A stretch of 64,000 nucleotides of DNA, taken from assembly GCA_964036045.1 (NCBI GenBank), contig OZ038385.1, positions 57,569,919 through 57,633,918 of the forward strand, written 5' to 3'. A program made the position numbers and the translations under genes. The stretch is from Eutreptiella sp. 'Long Island Sound 2002' (taxonomy: Eukaryota > Euglenozoa > Euglenophyceae > Eutreptiales > Eutreptiaceae). The notes under the pieces are model-generated. The model ran no database searches, was not told the origin of the DNA, and was given only the letters and a program-made list of their open reading frames with translations. Shown in pieces: positions 57,661 through 64,000 of the stretch (positions are counted from its first letter, which is position 1; each line of letters begins with the position of its first letter).

Positions 57661-58487
57661 TGCCAGAGCCAGAAGCCCTTGCACAATGGTACAGACATCC
57701 CACAGGCACCAAGCACAGCAATGCATGTCTGAAACACCTGTGTTCTGACGCAGAGTCTGCATCACATGAGCTGCGTTTTGTCGCAGTAGAGCTTGCAACA
57801 CATGGGCTGCGTTCTGCCGCAGTGAGCAGCAGCACGCAAAGGAGAACACCAAGCAGCTGGACGCCGCGTCCTGTCGCGGAAAGGCACCCAGGCGTTATGC
57901 CGTCTGGGAGGACACAGCAGGAGAAGGGATCTCACCAGCAGCGGTATGGCCCATACACACACATCCAGCCAACCCCAAAGAAGGTCAAGCCTCAGCAAGA
58001 ACGCCAGCGTTTCAAGGTGCAAGCACTGAGTCAGCTGGACGCCATTGCGAACGAAGGACTGCAAGCAGTTGAAGCAGAACTGACCACAATGGCCTGGGCC
58101 CGCAATCGGCAGATCTGGCTCCGACTGGACCAACCACATGGCACCAAGATGCACTGTGAGATTGTGGACAACCATGGGGAACCGCTGCAGATGAGCAATC
58201 AGGAGCTCTACTCGGTGATGGTCCAGATCAACTGGACCCTGAAGACCCAGGCTCTGGCGAACATGCAGGTTCAGTGGCGACCCAAAAGTGCAGGCAAGTG
58301 GCACCCGTTCCAGTGGGAGGCGATCCTCCACTGTCCGACGGCAGAAGGACACAGAGCAGTGCCCTCCTCGGTAAGCAGAACTGGCGATTGCATGCATGTG
58401 TGGCTGGCAGGCCGAGCGGACCTCTTGCTATTGTTCCAAGGGTTAGAGACTAACCGGCACTGTGGGTGGGTGGTGGGTGTGAGCTGA
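57660..58487 (+). CDS. Third ORF after LINE pol, 275 codons, unknown function
   Basis: Its ATG overlaps the TAA of the preceding ORF as TAATG, so pol, small ORF and this ORF form a chain without gaps. The C-terminal two-thirds looks protein-like: LSQLDAIANEGLQAVEAELT, a Trp-containing segment IWLRLDQPHGTKMHCEIVDN, then NQELYSVMVQINWTLKTQAL. The first about 90 residues are low-complexity and less convincing. No domain recognised. It may be an RNA-binding accessory protein of the LINE, an acquired gene, or chance openness; coupling and amino-acid pattern favour real coding. Confidence 0.5.
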   Translation: MPEPEALAQWYRHPTGTKHSNACLKHLCSDAESASHELRFVAVELATHGLRSAAVSSSTQRRTPSSWTPRPVAERHPGVMPSGRTQQEKGSHQQRYGPYTHIQPTPKKVKPQQERQRFKVQALSQLDAIANEGLQAVEAELTTMAWARNRQIWLRLDQPHGTKMHCEIVDNHGEPLQMSNQELYSVMVQINWTLKTQALANMQVQWRPKSAGKWHPFQWEAILHCPTAEGHRAVPSSVSRTGDCMHVWLAGRADLLLLFQGLETNRHCGWVVGVS

Positions 58488-58786
58488 CCTAAATGTCCAG
58501 AGGACCAGTGCCAATGCACAGTCAGCAACCACCTGGTGTGGTACAGAACTGGTCTACGCTGCAGTGCAGCAAGCAAAACACTGAACAATGTGGTTATGAC
58601 CATGCGCCTGTGACACGGGGGCGTATGCGAGCCCAGTTTCCGTTGCCTCATGGCCCGCCTTGTTGGGGGAATCATCACAGCATTGGGGGGGGGATTGTAA
58701 GGGAGCGTAAGGTATGCACGCGCTCTGGGGACCAGGCAGGCCATGCCGATCGAAGCAAATTGTCTTCGCGCTGCTGGTGCCAGGAC
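58488..58786. other. Non-coding stretch between LINE and Harbinger-like element 3
   Basis: No A-rich tail or target duplication for the LINE could be recognised. It may hold the LINE 3' UTR. A short G-run occurs near 58,685. Confidence 0.4.
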
Positions 58787-58789
58787 ATA

Positions 58790-59310
58790 GGGGGAGCCTT
58801 TAGCGTAGTGCGCGTGCAGTGCAACTCTTTGGGCGTCTGGCCGTACTAGAGACCCATACTTTGAGATACTAGGGGCCCGTAGGGGCATCATGGTGACCCT
58901 TAGCGGAGGTTTTGACTTCTGATTTTGTCCCCCTTCACACAAGTTGCGTATTCTCCCTCTAGCCCCTCTTTGCTACTTATGCTTTGATTTGGAAGGAGAA
59001 CATCCTGATTTCAATCGATCTGGTGTTTGGTTGCCCTGCTTATCTACCTTGTGACTATCATTTTGCATCGGGGAAAATCATCAAGGTTTTTTTTGTCAAA
59101 AACAAGGAACATCCACAGCATTGGGGAAACCAGAAACCTTGTGCATGATGTGTGTTATGTGAAGGGAAGGTAGTTTGCAACTTTCTTGAGCTGGGGTAGT
59201 TTGGGTCACCTAATTCTAAGGGCTTTTCCAAGGGGTGTGCTTGGGGGCTCTTCGGGGGGAACATAGTCTAAAAGTAGCGCGCAATGCGCGCGCAGTGCAA
59301 AGATTCCCCC
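58790..59310. mobile_element. Harbinger-like element 3, non-autonomous
   Basis: 521 bp. Left end gggggagcctttagcgtagt; right end ...gcgcgcagtgcaaagattccccc. ATA flanks both sides (58787-58789 and 59311-59313). Both subterminal regions match element 2 while the central about 230 bp is different, so the two are separate internal-deletion or fill-in derivatives. Confidence 0.9.
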
Positions 59311-59313
59311 ATA

Positions 59314-60091
59314 GGATAGCGCCAACCATGATGATACCCTCCCGCCAGTTGTGCCGGGTGGCGCACACGGCATGGATGAGGACGATGCTGCAGACCGTCA
59401 TACAGGCGATATTGGAAGCCACACACATGCCGAAGAGAACTGGCTCGCTGGGGAGGGCGCTAAATGAGTTCCGCAAGCTGGGCGAGTAACGGGTTGGTGG
59501 ACGTGGATGTACCCGGGTGCGCAGGCACCGGTCAACGTGGCCCTAGATTCACAGCAGCATGTCGAGCATGTATTCAGGGAGGAGCTGCGTAAGCAGTCCA
59601 CAGTGGGGGTGCCCGAGGATGAAGAGCACATACTACGGTGGTGTGACACATGCACATTGGCGAGGGAGCCGTTTATACCGGACATTATGCTCTTGGCTAG
59701 GGGCCTAAAGCTGGGATCCCAGAGGGAATGGCCGACTTGTCTGCAACTGTGTGGGATAGTTCCACAAAGAGTAGTGGAAGCCAGCGGCATGGGCCAAAAT
59801 AGCCGATGGCGCAAGCGCCGCAATGAACTAAACAGGGTTCCCAGGGAGTGGTTCCTCCTACCGCCCAAAGGGCTGGAACCAAAGCTCCAGGAGTAGGACG
59901 CACTCGCGGCAGCAGGGTCGAATTGCGCGCAAGGCGAACATAACCCTTGGGAGATTTTCATGCGAGGCGTGCACGGCGTGTACTTGGCAGTGCTGCGAGC
60001 TAGAAAGACCAAGGAGGACGAATCCAGCCTATTGTTCCCTGGCCACAGAAGAAATGACGAAACCGATACCTACCCGTACCCGTGGTACTAG
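59314..60091 (+). pseudogene. C-terminal remnant of another LINE-type protein
   Basis: Frame from 59507 reads PEDEEHILRWCDTC, then MLLARGLKLGSQREWPTCLQ and LCGIVPQRVV. This resembles the region after the RT in some LINEs, where EDEEHIL...C replaces a zinc knuckle and WP.CL..CG follows; I base that on recalled family patterns only. TAG at 59894 interrupts the frame, which then continues open as DALAAAGSNCAQGEHNPWEI to TAG at 60089. An upstream piece (CRVAHTAWMRTMLQTVIQAI) lies in another frame before 59489. No RT motifs are present. Confidence 0.5.
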
Positions 60092-60494
60092 CTGCAGTTG
60101 CCCTCACTCACAGCTGCGAATTCTCACAGATCCGTCCAAGATCCCTATCATAGGGTGCATGGCAAGGGCCTGGAAATAGGGACCTGTGGCCAAAGGCACT
60201 ACAGTGGCATGCAGAGCTGGTCTGGCTGAAGTTGCCTCCAATGGCTGAATGCCAACTATGTGCCCACTGACAAGTGTCCTTTATGATATTGGCCCTAGAT
60301 TTTGTGGCATATGCGGGGAGACCCGTGCCACCGGCAGCATAGTCAGCATTCCTCGGTGGAGAGATGTCACTCTAGGAAAAGGGACAAGTCGTGCGACTGG
60401 AAGTTACCCCACTGGGCAAGGCCACGGAGCAGGACAAACAACGAAGGCCTACAGGCGTATCGCCCTTAGGACATGATGCCCCAACAGAACAAAA
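60092..60494. other. Unassigned
   Basis: No recognisable gene, repeat or RNA feature. Short ORFs only. Confidence 0.4.
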
Positions 60495-60716
60495 ATGCCT
60501 AGCCAAGGGTGGGGCCAAGAGCTCAGCATGGCACTATGCAACGTATTTTTATGCGAAACCAGCGATGGAGCCGAGGAGCCGCCGAGGCTCGAGTTTCATC
60601 GTGGTAAAGACAAGCGGCACCCGGGATGTGGCCTCGGGATAGATCTTCATGCCCCCGCAGAGCAGAGCACGGCGCCCGGAGACTTGGTGCCAATTGATGA
60701 AGCCGTGGATATGTGA
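60495..60716 (+). CDS. Possible coding fragment upstream of Cys/His unit A
   Basis: 73 codons including ALCNVFLCETSDGAEEPPRL and LGIDLHAPAEQSTAPGDLVP. Protein-like but unidentified. The next unit (Cys/His) is in another frame, so an exon junction or frameshift may lie near 60,700. Confidence 0.3.
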   Translation: MPSQGWGQELSMALCNVFLCETSDGAEEPPRLEFHRGKDKRHPGCGLGIDLHAPAEQSTAPGDLVPIDEAVDM

Positions 60717-60843
60717 GCAGCATGGAAACCCCCCATGCTCCACGTGTGCCTTGACACACCGGGTGGTGCGGCATTGTTGCGGCCTGGGGCACCTAGGACA
60801 CCCGCGGAACACGAACGCCCCCTGCACACCCCGGCGACCATAG
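60649..60843 (+). CDS. Cys/His-rich fragment, unit A
   Basis: Contains WICEQHGNPPCSTCALTHRV followed by RHCCGLGHLGHPR. The spacing C-x2-H ... C-x2-C ... TH ... HCC ... GH is kept in unit B at 62423, though the surrounding DNA has diverged. Could be a zinc-binding domain of a decayed gene or repeat family. Confidence 0.4.
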   Translation: MPPQSRARRPETWCQLMKPWICEQHGNPPCSTCALTHRVVRHCCGLGHLGHPRNTNAPCTPRRP

Positions 60844-61059
60844 CTAGGGACACGGCTGGCTAGCCAGAGAAATCCGGGGGCCGGGGGAGCCCCAACGGCA
60901 AAGGAAAGGACGAGACAAGGTCCCTCTGGGGCCCGTGCGCACGGCACACACACATGGCCCTCCCTGCTCACAGTAGCGGGAGGACAGGGGTGAAAAGAGG
61001 CGGGGAATACCCCTCCCCGAATGTGCCTAGCAAGCGAATGAGCGCCAACACGTGCCCGG

Positions 61060-61350
61060 TGGAGCGGCATGGCCGCGCTAGTACGGAAGTTACTTCACCC
61101 CCTGCCACATAGAGGCTTTGGCCTAGGTGAGGGATGCGGGCTGGGGATGGTGCCCTCTTTTCACCCGCCGTCTTGCACGGACGTCTGGGTGCGGGCCCCC
61201 CGCATTAGACATGCAGCCCGCAGACCCATGCATGCTCTCCTCTATAATATGGCGACACCCCCACGTACACGGTGGGGCGCAGGGTGGAGCAGCATGGCCG
61301 CGCAGAAACGGAATGCTCATAACCGTCTCCACCACAGAGGCTCTGGCCTA
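61060..61350 (+). repeat. Diverged repeat copies (catggccgcgc / cagaggct type)
   Basis: gagcggcatggccgcgctag to cacatagaggctttggcc (61060-61120) recurs as agcagcatggccgcgcagaa to cacagaggctctggcc (61290-61350) and again at 62858-62925. About 230 bp separates the first two copies. Confidence 0.7.
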
Positions 61351-62422
61351 GGCGAGGGCTCATCTGTACGGGCGAGCGAGGCAGAGGGTGCCCTAAGTAA
61401 GTCAGCTGGCCCACAGACCCATGCAAGCCTTCCTCTACAATACGGTGTTGTTTTTCCCATGCGCGCGCGCCTCTTCGGTGTATTCCAACATGCGAACTCT
61501 CTCACCGGCGTCAGCATCACACCCCGTCAAGCAATCACTTTCACCACGACCTCCATTTACTCCGACGTCCGCACTCTCACGCCATAGTAATCTGTTTACT
61601 CCAACATTAGGACGCTCACCCCACAAGGGGATACTCCGTAGCCCTCCATTTACTGTGGGTCACAACTCCTTCCCCAATGTCGGGAGGCTCATGGAGAAAG
61701 GAACTAGAGTCCCGCAGGCCAAGGCCAAGGCTTTATAGTAGTCCACTGATCACTGCACCCCCACAACCACCAGGAAGGGGGGCACAAAGAAAGCTTTTTT
61801 AGCGACAAAGTAGACCAAGCGCATGACAATACACGTGCACAACGGCGTCACGTCGGTCAATCCATCGCACACGCTCACCTGCGGGGGCCCGTGTTGAGGG
61901 AATGGGGCATACATATGCCCCAATGCCGGACGCGGTAGGGATGCAATCCCCGTTCATAGCCATGCTGTTGTGTTGAGAGGGAGGAAAGGCCGCGTGGGGC
62001 GGACATCCCAAACACTATCGCAGTGCTAGCAGAGTTGTAGAGAGGAGATGTATCATAGGGAAGGCTTTTGCTTTGGAGACAATGATTGGGTTTCACACAC
62101 GATGATGGCCCCCGGGTCAAGAGGCAAAAGCAGACGAGAACCACAGGGGTGAAATGACAAGCATCCATTCGGGTCTAAGAGGATGACATAGGCAGTGACA
62201 AGCCTATAATAATCCGCCACAGGCGGTGGCGAATGCGCCATGCGCCGATAAACATACCGGATCCCGAGCCAGATTAGGGGACAGGCAGAGAGCCGAGGTA
62301 CTGTGTACGGTCGTGACCCACAAACCAAATGCTATCCGCAATGAAGGAATATCTAGTGAACTCCAGAGAACTGCCACAGGCATGAACTGAGCATGGATTG
62401 AATCACCCCCGAGCAGGGGCAA

Positions 62423-62776
62423 TTGGCAGTTGGCAGATGCAAAGCCCGGAAGGCGGAAACCCAACCCTGCCTGCAGAAGTCGTGGACATGTAAACGCGGG
62501 CACAGACACCCTCCTTGCCCGGCTTGCACTGTCACACATAGAGGATTCCGGCACTGTTGTGCCAAAGGACAACAAGGGCATCCACGAACACACACACACA
62601 CACCCATTGCGCGCACACACAGACTGGGGGGTGCAGCAGCACCCAGAGGACCCCGGAGGGGGGCTCACGCCGGCGGCAAATCCCGGAAGACAAGGGCAAC
62701 CCCCCCCCCCCCCCCTCCCCTCCCTGGGGAAGGGGAAAGGCCCTGCATGATCAGCAGCAGGGGAGGAGAGCTGTGA
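62423..62776 (+). CDS. Cys/His-rich fragment, unit B
   Basis: Contains WTCKRGHRHPPCPACTVTHR followed by RHCCAKGQQGHPR, matching unit A about 1.78 kb upstream. The frame continues into a Pro-rich low-complexity tail created by the C16 run at 62700. Confidence 0.4.
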   Translation: MAVGRCKARKAETQPCLQKSWTCKRGHRHPPCPACTVTHRGFRHCCAKGQQGHPRTHTHTPIARTHRLGGAAAPRGPRRGAHAGGKSRKTRATPPPPPPLPGEGERPCMISSRGGEL

Positions 62777-62857
62777 AACAGCGGAGGGAACCAACCCCCC
62801 CCCCCCCCCACACACACAGAAGCGCTGAGCAAGCGCTTGTGCCCTGCGGCGCACGGT

Positions 62858-62925
62858 AGAATTGCACGGCCGCGCGGGTACGGAATGCTCATAACCGTCA
62901 CCTACACAGAGGCTCTGGCCATGGC
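62858..62925 (+). repeat. Third copy of the catggccgcgc / cagaggct repeat
   Basis: gtagaattgcacggccgcgc to acagaggctctggcc matches 61290-61350. It lies about 1.8 kb from the 61,060 copy, the same offset as the Cys/His units, which indicates a tandem duplication. Confidence 0.7.
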
Positions 62926-63067
62926 AAGGGGACGGCGGCAGGAGGGCGCCGGCAGCACACCTGTTCAGGGGTGCAAGCGCCGCAGAGAGTGCCCTCGCAC
63001 CTGCAGCTAACCCACAGACCCATCAACACTGTGTACACTGAGTGCATCCCTACTGCGCCCTGTAGCC

Positions 63068-63069
<2 letters not shown>

Positions 63070-63157
<88 letters not shown>
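63070..63157. repeat. Long (TG)n microsatellite
   Basis: About 44 uninterrupted TG/GT dinucleotides. Confidence 0.99.
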
Positions 63158-63159
<2 letters not shown>

Positions 63160-64000
63160 CATCACCACCATATTACAGAAAGGCGGCTATGAGAACCTGG
63201 GTTGCGCATTGCTGAAGTGCTAACAGAGCTGTAGATGTGATGTATGTAAGCGAACGCTATGAATTTGTTTCAAACTGTTGGGCGGCACACATGCACACAC
63301 AGAACTGCCCAAGGCATGCACTGAGAGAATGAAATAACAACCCCCACGGTGGGGCAATTGGCAATCCCCCCCCCCCCCCCCACACACACTGAAACTGCAT
63401 CATCCCCCACAGCAACACAACTGGCAATTGGTGCACACACACAGGGTGTTCTGTACTCTGCACTGTACAAAAACGCTCCCATACACACATACCTACAACA
63501 TTCATTGAAATACAGAACAAGAGATCTTCCAAGAAAAAAGAAACTACGCCTGATATTGTGTCTGCAATATCTCCCAACTGTTGACTGCATATTTGCACAA
63601 TGTAATATAGCTGTTTACCACTCAGACTGTTATGTCTGGTTGCATGGTCTGGTAGTGCCGGGCTTAGTGCCTGGATGATATGTGCTCATTGCAGGAGAGC
63701 TTGCGGATATTGGTGGCAGTCTTTACAGATTAAGACAGCCTTCCAAAAAGGTTGGCAGAGACTTGACTGACGATGGCTTGTGTTTCGTAGATTGTAGCCT
63801 TGCCTTGTAAGCAGTGCAGTAGCTGTGCTGCAATGCCGGCTGCAACACTAGCTATGCTGCAAATCTGCTGCAGGGCAACACCGCAGGGCATCAATCACAT
63901 TGCCTTTTCAATATGAACTTGTTTGTGTGTGAGACTGTGAGTGTGCGCGCGCACGCGCGTATTGTAGGAAGGCACCGAGTGGCGTCTGCGGAGTTTGTTC
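63158..64000. other. Unassigned, partly repeated from 62.0-62.4 kb
   Basis: Segments such as gctaacagagctgtagatgt (63220) and agaactgcccaaggcatgc (63301) resemble 62027 and 62368, so part of the duplication extends here. A C16 run lies at 63366-63381. No gene is supported. Confidence 0.4.

Noticed and set aside
57762-58397. Minus-strand 211-codon ORF opposite the third LINE ORF
   Set aside because: The plus-strand ORF is coupled to the preceding ORF by TAATG and has better protein-like composition; the minus-strand frame has no recognisable features.

Overview
This window is eukaryotic nuclear DNA made almost entirely of repeats and decayed mobile elements. Spliceosomal-type introns (GT...AG with long CT tracts), LINEs with a C-terminal RNase H, a tyrosine-recombinase (YR) retrotransposon, PIF/Harbinger-like DNA elements, tRNA-derived SINE-like copies and many microsatellites all fit a eukaryote. 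A unicellular alga or other protist is my best guess: YR retrotransposons are known from green algae among other groups. Nothing in the window fixes the lineage. There are no bacterial operons, rRNA genes or CRISPR arrays.

Region 1 (1-28,860) is a satellite array. The basic monomer is about 964 bp. Some monomers carry 1, 2 or 3 extra copies of an internal 156-bp unit, giving size classes near 964, 1120, 1277 and 1433 bp. Six monomers form a higher-order repeat with a 6,739-bp period (228-6966, repeated from 6967). Further right, three successive 1,277-bp monomers mark a younger local amplification. The right edge ends in an inverted part-monomer (about 28,608-28,860). The many short ORFs in this array are by-products of repeat identity and are not called as genes.

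Region 2 (12,998-17,855) is a GC-rich YR retrotransposon (gag-like, tyrosine recombinase, RT, RNase H) inserted in one satellite monomer. It is flanked by a 38-bp direct duplication of satellite sequence and is damaged by three in-frame TAG codons and by frame changes at C/G runs.

Region 3 (28.9-49 kb) is mostly low-information sequence with microsatellites and several exon-like stretches. It holds one convincing two-exon gene model (29,768-30,799), an isolated zinc-knuckle gag-like ORF (35.7-36.8 kb) and a 5'-truncated LINE fragment (40.1-41.4 kb).

Region 4 (49.4-60.1 kb) is a nest of mobile elements. It contains a LINE 3' fragment split by a Harbinger-like element, two SINE-like copies, and a nearly full LINE (52.9-57.5 kb) followed by two extra ORFs joined by ATGA and TAATG overlaps. 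That LINE lies between two non-autonomous Harbinger-like elements. A C-terminal remnant of another LINE follows. Three Harbinger-like copies have GGGGG...CCCCC ends and intact 3-bp target duplications.

Region 5 (60.1-64 kb) has a diverged duplication of about 1.8 kb that carries a Cys/His-rich coding fragment, plus a long (TG)n tract.

No single operon-like system is present. The most unusual points are the nested satellite architecture, the 38-bp flanks of the YR element, the poly-C run at the 5' edge of each LINE segment with recognisable pol sequence, and the stop/start-coupled 3' ORFs of the LINE.
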